From positions 93,043-157,042 of the forward strand of contig NZ_SJXM01000007.1 in assembly GCF_004336805.1 (NCBI RefSeq): a stretch of DNA of 64,000 bases, given 5' to 3'. Every line of letters begins with the position of its first letter. Within the stretch, counting starts at the first letter, position 1. Origin of the DNA: Aeromicrobium sp. IC_218. Its GTDB lineage: Bacteria > Actinomycetota > Actinomycetes > Propionibacteriales > Nocardioidaceae. Below, piece by piece: positions 30,799-38,997 of the stretch. Below the pieces are notes generated by a model. It searched no databases. It was not told the DNA's origin and saw only the letters and a program-made list of their open reading frames with translations. The translations under genes and the position numbers were made by a program.

Positions 30799-32451
30799 TC
30801 AGACCTGGAAGTGGGCGACCGAGCCGCGCAGCTCGGCGGCCATGCGGGCGACCTCGTCGACCGCGGACTGGGTCTGGGCCAGCGCCTGGGTCGTGCCCGA
30901 CGCGGCCTGGGAGACGCCGGCGATGTTGTCGGCGATCTGGCCCGACCCGGTCGAGGCCTCGGCCACGTTGCGGCTCATCTCGTTGGTCGTGGCCGTCTGC
31001 TCCTCGACCGCCGAGGCGATGGTCACCTGGTAGTCGTTGATCGAGGTGATGATCGACTCGATCTCGCTGATCGCCGAGACGGCGCCGCCGGTGTCGTTCT
31101 GGATCGTCTCGACCCGGCGGGCGATGTCCTCGGTCGCGCGGGCGGTCTCCTGAGCGAGCTCCTTGACCTCGTTGGCCACGACCGCGAAGCCCTTGCCGGC
31201 CTCACCGGCGCGGGCCGCCTCGATGGTGGCGTTCAGGGCCAGCAGGTTGGTCTGCTCGGCGATCGAGGTGATGACCTTGACGACGTTGCCGATCTCCTGG
31301 CTCGACTCGCCCAGCTTCGCGACCGTCTGGTTCGTCGCCTCGACCGTGCGGACGGCCTCGGACGCGACCCGGGCGGCCTCGTTGGCGGAGTGCGCGATCT
31401 CGCGGATCGAGGCCCCCATCTCGTCCGAGCCCGCCGAGACCGTCTGCACGTTGCGCGACACGTCCTCGGCCGCGCCCGAGACCAGGCCGGCCTGCACCGA
31501 CGTCTCCTCCGCGCCCGCCGCGATCTGCTGCGAGGACGCCGACAGCTCCTCGGCCGCCGCCGCCAGCGCGTCCGAGGACGCCGTCACCGAGCCCATGAGG
31601 CCGCGCAGCGTCGCGGTGGCCTCGTCCAGGCTCGCGCTCATCTGACCGACCTCGTCGCGCGACGTCACGCCCGACGTCGCCGTCAGGTCACCCGCCGCCA
31701 ACGACTCGGCCACCTTGCGCACCCGGCCCACGTTCGTGGCGATGCTCCGCGCGACCAGCAGGCCGATCACCAGGCACGCCGCCGCGCCGAGCAGCAGCAC
31801 GAGGATGCCGGTGAAGCGCGCCTGCTCGTAGACGTCGCGGGCGTGCGCCGCGTCCTTGGCCGCCTGCGCGTCCTCGACCTCGGTGATCTCGGTCAGCGCC
31901 GCACCGATCTCCTTGGCGATCGGCACGCCGTACTCGTTGTTCGCCGCCGTCCAGCCGTCCAGGTCCTGGCGCTCGGCGAAGCGGGTCAGCCGCTCGTCGA
32001 CCGTCGCGGTGTACTCCTGCATCGTCGCGCGCATCTGCTCGGCCTTGGCCTGGTCCGCGGCGGTGGGGCTGGTCTGCAGGTAGGCGTCGATCTGGTCGCT
32101 GAAGGTCTGCTGCAGGCCCTCGTACTCCTCGACGACGGCCTCGCGGTCGGGGCCGTCGCCGACCAGCAGGAGGTCGCGGATGCTCAGCGAGATGCTCTTG
32201 CGCGTCGCGTTCAGCTCGCCGAGCACCTTCACCGCCTGCACGTCCTGGACGTACATGCGCTCGCTCGTCTCGGCGCTGTCGGACAGCGCGTCGAGGCTGT
32301 AGACGCCCAGGACGGCCGCAGCCACGACGCCGGTCACGGCGGGCACGAGCACCTTGGTGCGCACCGGACGGCTCGACCACCAGCCGGCGAGTCCGCGGCC
32401 CCCGCTCCTGGGATCTCGGGTGCCGGGCTCGGACGGGGTGGTCTCGGACAT
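30799..32451 (-). CDS. Methyl-accepting chemotaxis protein
   Basis: 550 residues with CAGGAGG before the ATG. A cytoplasmic leader, TM1 (about 33-52), a four-helix-bundle sensor (4HB_MCP) of about 150 residues, TM2 (about 207-228: [22 protein letters not shown]), a HAMP domain ([23 protein letters not shown]) and a long coiled-coil signalling domain. The hairpin tip that binds CheA and CheW is clear: [39 protein letters not shown]. No che, flagellar or pilus gene lies in the window, so its partners are elsewhere. The ligand is unknown. CTGAA-ACGA-TTCAG at 32463-32476, just before the RBS, is a small inverted repeat. Confidence 0.95.
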   Translation of the reverse strand: MSETTPSEPGTRDPRSGGRGLAGWWSSRPVRTKVLVPAVTGVVAAAVLGVYSLDALSDSAETSERMYVQDVQAVKVLGELNATRKSISLSIRDLLLVGDGPDREAVVEEYEGLQQTFSDQIDAYLQTSPTAADQAKAEQMRATMQEYTATVDERLTRFAERQDLDGWTAANNEYGVPIAKEIGAALTEITEVEDAQAAKDAAHARDVYEQARFTGILVLLLGAAACLVIGLLVARSIATNVGRVRKVAESLAAGDLTATSGVTSRDEVGQMSASLDEATATLRGLMGSVTASSDALAAAAEELSASSQQIAAGAEETSVQAGLVSGAAEDVSRNVQTVSAGSDEMGASIREIAHSANEAARVASEAVRTVEATNQTVAKLGESSQEIGNVVKVITSIAEQTNLLALNATIEAARAGEAGKGFAVVANEVKELAQETARATEDIARRVETIQNDTGGAVSAISEIESIITSINDYQVTIASAVEEQTATTNEMSRNVAEASTGSGQIADNIAGVSQAASGTTQALAQTQSAVDEVARMAAELRGSVAHFQV

Positions 32452-32608
32452 GCGGTTTCCTCCTGAAACGATTCAGAGCCCGCCCCTCCTGGACGCAGCG
32501 CCGCCAGGCATCGGCGGGCCCGGCCCGGACCTGAGCGATGTGACAGGGCTCTCGCGGGGACGGCGCGGGGGTGGCTACGATCGGCGTCCGGCACGAGGAG
32601 GTCGAACC

Positions 32609-33130
32609 ATGGGCGACAGGGAGACGATCCCGGTCCTGCAGGGGGTCGCAGGACCCGAGCGCGCCCGTCGCGCGCGGGCGTGGCGGCGCGTGGGCGTCGT
32701 CCTGCTGGGCCTCGTGGTGCTCGTCGCGTGCCTGGGCTGGCTGGGGCCGCGCGACACCAGCGGCTCCGCCGACGGGCCGGGACCGGCGCTGGAGCTGCAG
32801 CACCCGCTCGTGACCCGTGCCGGGCAGGACGCCGCCGTGGTGATCACCGTCGACTCCCCCGCGCCCGGCGCGTCGGTCGTGCTCGAGCTCGAGCCGGCCA
32901 TGCTGGAGCGTCTCGGACTGGAGCTGATGTCGCCCGAGCCGTCGGCGCAGACCGGCGACGCCGACCGCGTGCGCCTCACGTTCGACGCCCCGCCGAGCGG
33001 TCCGCTCACCGTCAGCCTCTCCGGCCGCACGCCCACCGAGGCCCGCGCCGGACGGTTCTCGTACTCGGTGCGCGCGCCGGGCCCGGACGGCGTCACCGAG
33101 GTCGGCGGCCGGACGTGGGTGCTGCCGTGA
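32609..33130 (+). CDS. Single-pass membrane or lipoprotein-like protein of unknown function
   Basis: 173 residues from the ATG at 32609 (GAGGAG upstream). A 27-residue Arg-rich cytoplasmic start precedes one hydrophobic helix (about 28-48, VGVVLLGLVVLVACLGWL). Cys41 lies in LVAC, which fits a lipobox but after an unusually long n-region, so either a membrane anchor or a lipoprotein is possible. The outer part is a beta-sandwich-like domain (ELQHPLVTRAGQDAAVVITVDSPAPGASVVLELEP ... RLTFDAPPSGPLTVSLSGRTPTEARAGRFSYSVRA). It starts a three-gene string with the DUF421 protein and a GNAT, separated from the next gene by 37 bp. I do not recognise the family. Confidence 0.7.
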   Translation: MGDRETIPVLQGVAGPERARRARAWRRVGVVLLGLVVLVACLGWLGPRDTSGSADGPGPALELQHPLVTRAGQDAAVVITVDSPAPGASVVLELEPAMLERLGLELMSPEPSAQTGDADRVRLTFDAPPSGPLTVSLSGRTPTEARAGRFSYSVRAPGPDGVTEVGGRTWVLP

Positions 33131-33167
33131 AGCGTCCCGTCGTCAACAACGTCGCGGAGGAGCCCCG

Positions 33168-33617
33168 ATGAGCATCGTGATCAGCGCGACCGTCGTCTTC
33201 GTCCTGGTGTGGCTGGTCGTGCGCATCGTGGGCAAGCGCGAGCTGAGCGAGCTGTCCGCCTTCGACTTCGTCATCCTCGTCGTCGTGGGCGACCTGGTCG
33301 CCGAGGGCGTCATCAGCGAGGACACGTCGGTGACCGGCGCGGTCGTCGCCGTCGCGACCATCGCCCTGCTCACGGTGGGCACGTCGTGGCTGTCGTGGAA
33401 GCTGCCGCGCCGGCGCTCGTTCTTCGAGGGCGTGCCGACCCTGCTGGTGCGGGACGGACGCATCATCCACGAGTCGCTGCGGATCGAGCGCCTCGACGAG
33501 GCCGACCTGCTCGCCGCCGCCCGCACGAACGGCATCGAGCACCTCGAGGACGTGAAGTGGGCCGTGCTCGAGCAGGACGGCTCGTTCTCGTTCTTCGCCG
33601 ACGAGAAGCGCTCATGA
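33168..33617 (+). CDS. DUF421 (YetF-like) membrane protein
   Basis: 149 residues. Three N-terminal helices with the family signature RIVGKRELSELSAFDFVILVVVGDLVAEGVI, then TVGTSWLSWKLPRRRSFFEGVPTLLVRDGRIIHESLRIERLDEADLLAAARTNGIEHLEDVKWAVLEQDGSFSFF, the cytoplasmic DUF421 domain. YetF-type proteins are of uncertain function; in Bacillus relatives they affect spore germination. The gene has a good start and overlaps the next by 4 bp (ATGA). The protein before it, also membrane-anchored, may be a partner. Confidence 0.9.
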   Translation: MSIVISATVVFVLVWLVVRIVGKRELSELSAFDFVILVVVGDLVAEGVISEDTSVTGAVVAVATIALLTVGTSWLSWKLPRRRSFFEGVPTLLVRDGRIIHESLRIERLDEADLLAAARTNGIEHLEDVKWAVLEQDGSFSFFADEKRS

Positions 33618-34057
33618 CGTCGCCGGCCGTCCGCCCCGCGACGCCCGACGACCACCCCGCCCTGGTGCAGGTGTGGCGCCGGGCCGTCGAGGCGACCCAC
33701 GACTTCCTGAGCCCCGCGGACGTCGACTTCTACGAGCGGGCGGTCACGTCCTACCTGCCCCGCATGGCCGACCTGCGCGTGGTCGACGGACCGGACGGAC
33801 GTCCCGCGGGGTTCGTCGCCCAGGACGACGGCGAGATCCACATGCTGTTCGTCGATCCCGCGGTCCACGGCCGGGGCCTGGGCACGCGGCTGCTCGACGC
33901 CGTCGCCGCGGACCAGCCGGTGCTGCGGCTGGACGTGAACGAGCAGAACGAGAGCGGCCGGCGCTTCTACGCCGCCCGTGGGTTCACCCAGGTCGGACGT
34001 TCGCCGCTGGACGGCGAAGGACGTCCGTTCCCCCTGCTGCACCTGCGCCGCGGCTGA
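33614..34057 (+). CDS. GNAT-family acetyltransferase
   Basis: 147 residues from the ATG at 33614, overlapping the DUF421 stop. The acetyl-CoA fold is evident: AVRPATPDDHPALVQVWRRAVEATHDFL, GEIHMLFVDPAVHGRGLGTRLLDAVAA (the R/Q-x-x-G-x-G/A loop as HGRGLG), and LRLDVNEQNESGRRFYAARGFTQVGRS near the end. These features resemble YjaB-like small acetyltransferases. The substrate is unknown. Coupling to the DUF421 gene suggests only shared transcription. Confidence 0.9.
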   Translation: MTSPAVRPATPDDHPALVQVWRRAVEATHDFLSPADVDFYERAVTSYLPRMADLRVVDGPDGRPAGFVAQDDGEIHMLFVDPAVHGRGLGTRLLDAVAADQPVLRLDVNEQNESGRRFYAARGFTQVGRSPLDGEGRPFPLLHLRRG

Positions 34058-34058
34058 G

Positions 34059-34646
34059 TCAGTCCTCGTCGACCTGGCCGAGCATCCGCTCGACCGCCTC
34101 CACCTGCTGGGCCGCGGGATAGCTCTCGGCGTCGAAGATCGACAGCGCGTTCAGGCCCTCGGTGAGGGCGGCGAGGCCGGTGCCGAGCTGCTCGTGCCGG
34201 GCGTCGTCCCAGTCCGGGCGCACGGCACGGGTGAGCCGGCCGAGCCGCGCCAGCAGCGCGCGGTTGCCGCGCAGGTGGTGCTCGGCGATGGTCGCGTCGG
34301 CGATCGCGGCGGCCAGGAAGCTCACCCACACGCGTGCCTCGTCCTCGCCGGAACGGGGCGCCGTCAGCAGCGTCACCGTCACCGCCCGCAGCGCCTCGCG
34401 GGGACTCGCCGCCTCGGCCTCGAGCGCGTCCAGCCGTGCGGCCGCACGCCGGAGCAGCAGCTCGCGGGCGTGCGCGACGAGGTCGCGCTTGGCCGGGAAG
34501 GTGTGGAACACCAGGCCGGTGGTGCAGCCGGCCCGCTCGGCGACCGCGCGCACCGTGAGGCCGGTGATGCCGCGCTCGGCCGCCACCGCCCACGTGGCCG
34601 CCGACAGGTCGGCGCGCTGCTTGTCGATGTCCCGCGTGCGTGCCAC
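34059..34646 (-). CDS. TetR-family regulator, BetI-like, divergent from proline dehydrogenase
   Basis: 195 residues from GTG at 34646, preceded by GGGAGG; an upstream ATG in frame lacks a ribosome-binding site. The DNA-binding part reads DKQRADLSAATWAVAAERGITGLTVRAVAERAGCTTGLVFHTFPAKRDLV. The C-terminal domain (SPREALRAVTVTLLTAPRSGEDEARVWVSFLAAAIADATIAEHH) matches the BetI-like TetR_C type. The gap to the divergent proline dehydrogenase contains a nested palindrome, probably its operator. Its stop is 1 bp from the GNAT stop on the opposite strand. Confidence 0.92.
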   Translation of the reverse strand: MARTRDIDKQRADLSAATWAVAAERGITGLTVRAVAERAGCTTGLVFHTFPAKRDLVAHARELLLRRAAARLDALEAEAASPREALRAVTVTLLTAPRSGEDEARVWVSFLAAAIADATIAEHHLRGNRALLARLGRLTRAVRPDWDDARHEQLGTGLAALTEGLNALSIFDAESYPAAQQVEAVERMLGQVDED

Positions 34647-34676
34647 GTCGATCCTCCCTCGGGGTCTTCCGCCGCA

Positions 34677-34709
34677 CCGTATCATCTGTTACGGTAACGC
34701 TCGATACGG
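34677..34709. promoter_or_regulatory. Nested palindromic operator of the TetR/proline dehydrogenase pair
   Basis: Two perfect inverted repeats share one centre at G34693: the inner GTTAC/GTAAC (34688-34692, 34694-34698) and the outer CCGTATC/GATACGG (34677-34683, 34703-34709), each separated by exactly 4 nt. TACGGT -10 sequences for the two divergent genes lie inside it (34690-34695 plus; 34681-34676 minus), so one bound repressor would shut both. Confidence 0.75.
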
Positions 34710-34726
34710 AAAGACGGAGGACCGAG

Positions 34727-35668
34727 ATGGACGACCCGACCCGCGCGCTCGCCGCGCAGACCCTGCGCCGCTGGGCGCTCGACGAGCAGCTCAAGACGCG
34801 CGTGATGTCGTCGCCCGAGCTCGCCGCGATCGCCACGACGGTGGCGCGGCGGTACACGGCCGGCGAGACGATCGCCGACGCGCTCGCGTCCGCTCGCCGC
34901 AGCCAGGCGTCCGGCCACCTGGCCAGCATCGAGTACACCGGCGAGAGCGTGCGGGACGCGGCCCTGGCCGACGCCGAGGCCCAGGTCTTCGTCGACCTCG
35001 TCACCGCGATGCGCGCCGACGGCGTGGTGGCGACGGTCTCGGGCGACCTGTCGCACGTCGGCCTGCTGCAGTCGCCCGAGCAGGCGCTCGCGAACGCCTC
35101 GATGATCGCCGCCGCGCTGGAGCCGCTGGGCACCGCCTTCATGATCTCGGCGGAGGGCTCGGACCGCACCGACGCGGTGCTGGACGTCTACGAGGCGCTG
35201 TCCGCCCGGCACGCGAACGTCGGCATCACGCTCCAGGCCCGGCTGCACCGCTCCCCCGCCGACCTCGACCGGCTGCTCGCCCTGCCCGGCCGCATCCGGC
35301 TGGTGAAGGGGGCGTTCCTCGAGGACGAGTCGGTCGCGCTGCGCCGCGACGACCCCGCCCTGGCCGACCGGTACGCCGAGCTGGCCCGCCGCATCGGCGA
35401 GGCCGGGCACCCGGTCGCGGTCGCCACCCACGACGAGGTGCTGCTGCGCCGGGTGCTGGACGCCCCGTCGCTGCCCGACGACACCGAGGTCGAGATGCTG
35501 CTCGGCCTGGGCACCGACCTGCTGGCGCGGCTGCGCGCCGAGGGGCGCACCACCCGCGAGTACTCGATCTTCGGGCGCGAGTGGTGGCTGTACGTGCTCA
35601 ACCGCGTCGCCGAGCACCCCGAGCGCGTCGTCGCGGCCGTCGCCGACCTGGGCGCGTCCGCCGGCTAG
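34727..35668 (+). CDS. Proline dehydrogenase family protein
   Basis: 313 residues from the ATG at 34727 after CGGAGG. FAD enzyme of the PRODH barrel that oxidises proline to pyrroline-5-carboxylate. Motifs: ASIEYTGESVRDAALADAEAQVFVDL, VATVSGDLSHVGLL, VGITLQARLHRSPADLDRLLALPGRIRLVKGAFLEDESVALRRDD (the lysine of RLVKGAF and the acidic FLE region), VAVATHDEVLLRRVL, and the C-terminal EYSIFGREWWLYVLNRVAEHPERV, equivalent to YxxYGxxWxxYxxRRLxErPxNV. The matching P5C dehydrogenase is not adjacent. It is controlled by the divergent TetR regulator and ends 1 bp from the convergent amine oxidase gene. Confidence 0.9.
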   Translation: MDDPTRALAAQTLRRWALDEQLKTRVMSSPELAAIATTVARRYTAGETIADALASARRSQASGHLASIEYTGESVRDAALADAEAQVFVDLVTAMRADGVVATVSGDLSHVGLLQSPEQALANASMIAAALEPLGTAFMISAEGSDRTDAVLDVYEALSARHANVGITLQARLHRSPADLDRLLALPGRIRLVKGAFLEDESVALRRDDPALADRYAELARRIGEAGHPVAVATHDEVLLRRVLDAPSLPDDTEVEMLLGLGTDLLARLRAEGRTTREYSIFGREWWLYVLNRVAEHPERVVAAVADLGASAG

Positions 35669-35669
35669 C

Positions 35670-37031
35670 TCAGTCCGTCAGGAAGCGGCGGGCCACGGCC
35701 TCGCCCATGCGCAGGGCGCCGTCGACGTGCTGGAAGCCCAGCCCGGCGACGTCGCTGCTGGCGAACGCGATCGGCCCGACGTCCTCGCGCAGGTGCGCGC
35801 CGTAGCGGGTGAGGGAGCCGATGTCGAAGCTCGTCGCGTACGCGCCGGCCGTCCACTCCTCGTCCATCCACGGGCTCTCGTAGTACGCCACCGGCTCGAG
35901 CGCCTGCGGGCCGAAGTACGAGGCCACCGACTCCAGCACACGGCGGCGCCGCTCGTCGGCGTCCAGGGCCAGCACCTCGTCGGCGTGGACGTCGGACACG
36001 AACCCGACCAGCGTGCCGCGGGTCTCCCCCGCCACGTCCTCGTTGCTGTTGTCGTACGCCTCGTGGACGAGCTCGTACGGGCTGAACGCGGTGCCCGAGA
36101 GCCCGGCGTCGCGCCAGAACGGCGTCGCGTAGGTCAGGTGCAGCTTGAGCACGAGGCCGAACGACTGGTGCTGGCGCATCTGGCTGTGGATCGCCGGCAG
36201 CGCGGGCTCGAAGCCGATGCGCGAGACGTGCGTCGGCGGCAGGGCCAGCAGCACCCGGCGGGCCGCGAACGTCGCGTCGTCGGTCGAGACCGTCGCGCCC
36301 TCGGACGTCCACGCCACGTGCCGCACCGGCGACGAGAGCCGCACCGCGTCCCCGAGCCGCTCGGCCAGTGCGAGCGGGACGCCCTGCAGGCCGCCCACGA
36401 CGCGGCGGTCGAGGATGAAGTCGGCGTCGACGAGGTGGCTGAAGCTGCCCGCCGAGGCGGCCATGAGCACGGCCGACAGCGCCGAGAACCCGTGCGTCGG
36501 CTTGGTCAGCATGGCCGGGCCGATGTACAGCCCGACGTTGTCGCGGGCCTCCTGGTCGTCGGTCTGCTGATCCAGCCACGTCGCGAACGAGATCCGGTCC
36601 AGGGCCTCGGCATCCGGGTGGTTCCACGGCTCGAGCGGGTCCATGAGGGACGCGAGCCGATCGAGCTCGGCGGTGAGCCGGTCGACCTCCGCGGCGGTCC
36701 GCTCGCTCACCGGGAACGCCTCGCCGGTGAAGGTGCGGCGCACGCCGTCGCGCCCGACGTACACCGACTCGCCCTCGCGGTGGCGCTCGTACGTCTTCAG
36801 CCCCAGCTCGTCCAGCATCGCCAGCAGGGCGGACTGGTCGGGCGAGACCCACTGGCCGCCGACCTCCAGGCGCACGCCGTCGACGTCCTGCGTCAGCAGG
36901 CGTCCGCCGACGCGGTCGCGGGCCTCGAGCACGACCACCGAGCGTCCGGCCTCCTGCAGCCGGACGGCCGCGGTCAGGCCGGTCGCGCCGGCGCCGACCA
37001 CGACGACGTCGACCTGCTCCACGGCGCTCAC
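35670..37031 (-). CDS. Flavin-containing amine oxidase, putrescine oxidase-like
   Basis: 453 residues from GTG at 37031, overlapping the aldehyde dehydrogenase stop (GTGA). The FAD dinucleotide loop VDVVVVGAGATGLTAAVRLQEAGRSVVVLEARDRVGGRL opens the protein, and GGLQGVPLALAERLGDAVRLSSPVRHVAWTSEGATV and the C-terminal DVAGLGFQHVDGALRMGEAVARRFL are the usual monoamine-oxidase family ends. Size and sequence match the actinobacterial putrescine oxidases that convert putrescine to 4-aminobutanal with H2O2 release. It is last in a catabolic operon right after a 4-aminobutanal-type dehydrogenase, which supports that substrate. Confidence 0.85.
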   Translation of the reverse strand: MSAVEQVDVVVVGAGATGLTAAVRLQEAGRSVVVLEARDRVGGRLLTQDVDGVRLEVGGQWVSPDQSALLAMLDELGLKTYERHREGESVYVGRDGVRRTFTGEAFPVSERTAAEVDRLTAELDRLASLMDPLEPWNHPDAEALDRISFATWLDQQTDDQEARDNVGLYIGPAMLTKPTHGFSALSAVLMAASAGSFSHLVDADFILDRRVVGGLQGVPLALAERLGDAVRLSSPVRHVAWTSEGATVSTDDATFAARRVLLALPPTHVSRIGFEPALPAIHSQMRQHQSFGLVLKLHLTYATPFWRDAGLSGTAFSPYELVHEAYDNSNEDVAGETRGTLVGFVSDVHADEVLALDADERRRRVLESVASYFGPQALEPVAYYESPWMDEEWTAGAYATSFDIGSLTRYGAHLREDVGPIAFASSDVAGLGFQHVDGALRMGEAVARRFLTD

Positions 37032-38461
37032 GCGCCCGTGTAGGACATGACGTGCTTGATGCGCGTGTAGTCCTCCAGGCCGTACATGGACAGGTCCTTG
37101 CCGTAGCCGGAGTGCTTGAAGCCGCCGTGCGGCATCTCCGAGACGTACGGGATGTGGGTGTTGATCCACACGACGCCGAAGTCCAGGCCGCGCGACATGC
37201 GCATCGCGGTGCCGTGGTCCGTCGTCCAGACGCTCGATGCCAGGCCGTAGCGGACGTCGTTGGCCAGGCGCAGCGCCTCGGCCTCGTCGCCGAACTCCTG
37301 CACGGTGATGACCGGGCCGAAGATCTCGTCCTGCACCTGCTCGTCGTCCTGGCGCAGGCCGGCGAGCACGGTCGGCTCGTAGAAGTAGCCCTGGTCGCCC
37401 TGGCGGCGTCCGCCGGCCTCGACCGTGGCGTGGTCGGGCAGCCGGTCGACCATGCCGGCCACGCGGGCGAGCTGGTCGGCGTTGTTGACCGCGCCGTAGT
37501 AGGCGTCGGCGTCGTCCGGACGGCCGGTGCGCGTCGCCTTGGCCTGCTCGGCCAGCGCGGCCACGAAGTCGCGGTAGACGCCCTTCCCGGCGAGCACGCG
37601 GGTGGCCGCGGTGCAGTCCTGTCCGGCGTTGAAGTAGCCGGCCCCGGCGATGGCCTCGGCCGCCTTCTCGACGTCGGCGTCGTCGAACACCACGACCGGC
37701 GCCTTGCCGCCGAGCTCGAGGTGGACGCGCTTGAGGTCGGTGGCGGCCGCCCCGGCGACCTCCATGCCGGCGCGCACCGAGCCGGTGATGGCGACCATCT
37801 GCGGCGTGCGGTGCGCGACCAGCGCGCGGCCGGTGTCGCGGTCGCCGGTGACGACGTTGAGGACGCCCGGCGGCAGGAACTCCTGCGCGAGCTCTGCCAT
37901 CAGCGTCGACGTCGCGGGCGTCGTGTCGGACGGCTTGAGCACGACGGTGTTGCCCGCGGCCAGGGCCGGGGCGATCTTCCAGACCATCATCGGCAGCGGG
38001 TAGTTCCAGGGCGTCACCTGGCCGATGACGCCGATCGGCTCGCGGCGCACGTAGGACGTGTGGTCGGCCAGGTACTCGCCGGCCGACTTGCCCTCCATGA
38101 CGCGGCACGCGCCGGCGAAGAAGCGGAAGTGGTCGACCGTCGGCGGCATCTCCTCGCTCATCGTGATCGCGAGCGGCTTGCCGGTGTCGCGCGACTCGGC
38201 CGCGACGAACTCCTCGGCGCGCGCCTCGAGGGCGTCGGCGATCTTGAGCAGCGCGAGCATGCGCTCCTGCGGGGTCGTGCGGCCCCAGGTCTCGAAGGCT
38301 CGCTCGGCGGCGGCGTAGGCGCGGTCGACGTCCTCGGCGGCCGAGAGCGGCGCCTGCGCGTAGACCTGGCCGGTGCTGGGGTCGATCACGTCGTACGTGC
38401 GGCCGTCCGCGGCGGGGACGAGCCGGCCGTCGACGACGTTGGAGAAGGTGGTGTCGGTCAC
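37028..38461 (-). CDS. 4-Aminobutyraldehyde dehydrogenase family protein (PatD-like)
   Basis: 477 residues from GTG at 38461. Catalytic motifs: GQVTPWNYPLPMMVWKIAPALAAGNTVVLKPS (NAD-binding N and K), ELGGKAPVVVFDDAD (general-base Glu) and FNAGQDCTAATRVL (nucleophile Cys); GPVITVQEFGDEAEALRLANDVRYGLASSVWT closes the domain. PatD enzymes oxidise 4-aminobutanal to GABA. It sits immediately before the putrescine-oxidase-like gene, so the two would run putrescine to GABA. A TACGTT -10 is 6 nt before the GTG, so it is likely transcribed from its own leaderless promoter inside the operon. Confidence 0.88.
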   Translation of the reverse strand: MTDTTFSNVVDGRLVPAADGRTYDVIDPSTGQVYAQAPLSAAEDVDRAYAAAERAFETWGRTTPQERMLALLKIADALEARAEEFVAAESRDTGKPLAITMSEEMPPTVDHFRFFAGACRVMEGKSAGEYLADHTSYVRREPIGVIGQVTPWNYPLPMMVWKIAPALAAGNTVVLKPSDTTPATSTLMAELAQEFLPPGVLNVVTGDRDTGRALVAHRTPQMVAITGSVRAGMEVAGAAATDLKRVHLELGGKAPVVVFDDADVEKAAEAIAGAGYFNAGQDCTAATRVLAGKGVYRDFVAALAEQAKATRTGRPDDADAYYGAVNNADQLARVAGMVDRLPDHATVEAGGRRQGDQGYFYEPTVLAGLRQDDEQVQDEIFGPVITVQEFGDEAEALRLANDVRYGLASSVWTTDHGTAMRMSRGLDFGVVWINTHIPYVSEMPHGGFKHSGYGKDLSMYGLEDYTRIKHVMSYTGA

Positions 38462-38467
38462 GCGGAC

Positions 38468-38535
38468 AACGTACCCGAACCCACCGATTCCGTCGAGGAT
38501 CGGCGGATGAACCTTCTGATACCGAAGCGTTTCGG
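38468..38535 (-). promoter_or_regulatory. Internal promoter and CCGAA/TTCGG dyad before the aldehyde dehydrogenase
   Basis: On the minus strand TACGTT at 38473-38468 ends 6 nt before the GTG at 38461. The perfect dyad CCGAA-GCGT-TTCGG at 38522-38535 lies about 50-60 bp further upstream, a typical position for an activator or operator site. This 106-bp gap is noticeably less GC-rich than its surroundings. Confidence 0.5.
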
Positions 38536-38567
38536 GCAGATCACGGACGAGATCGTCAGTCCGAGGC

Positions 38568-38918
38568 TCAGGCCAGGTACAGCTTGCGCAGCCGCTCGGT
38601 GACGTCCCAGCGCGTACGGTCGCCCGCGTGCAGGCGCACCGCGACGCCCGGCCGCAGCGCGAGGCTGCTGCCGTCGTCGAAGGTGACGGTCGCGGCGCCG
38701 GCCAGCACGACGAACACCTCGTCGACCTCGGTGTCGTGGTCCGTGCCCGGACCGGCCTCCCACAGCCCGACCTCGGTGTGGCCGAGCTCGCCGAGCACGG
38801 TCGAGGACGTCGGCAGGGTGCCGCCGGCGTCGTCGCGCAGCAGCTCGTGCGCCTGCACGTCCGCCGCCAGCAGCCGCTCGTCCGCCTTGGTCGTCCCGGG
38901 CTCGCTCCGATCACTCAC
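38568..38918 (-). CDS. Cupin-domain protein
   Basis: 116 residues from GTG. A short charged start is followed by a single cupin: GLWEAGPGTDHDTEVDEVFVVLAGAATVTFDDGSSLALRPGVAVRLHAGDRTRWDVTERLRKLYLA. Metal-ligand-type residues are H in GTDHDTEVDE and the trailing E, with the second motif H in LHAGDRT. The length matches small cupins (DUF861/EutQ-like) frequently found within polyamine and amino-acid catabolic operons of actinobacteria next to PuuB-like oxidases. Role unknown. It follows the FAD oxidase by 79 bp. Confidence 0.8.
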   Translation of the reverse strand: MSDRSEPGTTKADERLLAADVQAHELLRDDAGGTLPTSSTVLGELGHTEVGLWEAGPGTDHDTEVDEVFVVLAGAATVTFDDGSSLALRPGVAVRLHAGDRTRWDVTERLRKLYLA

Positions 38919-38997
38919 GAGCGGACCTCCGTGAAGAAGAAGGCACGATACGGACGCCCGCCCGTGACCCGCTGGATGGTTCGCTCGCTCCGCTCGC

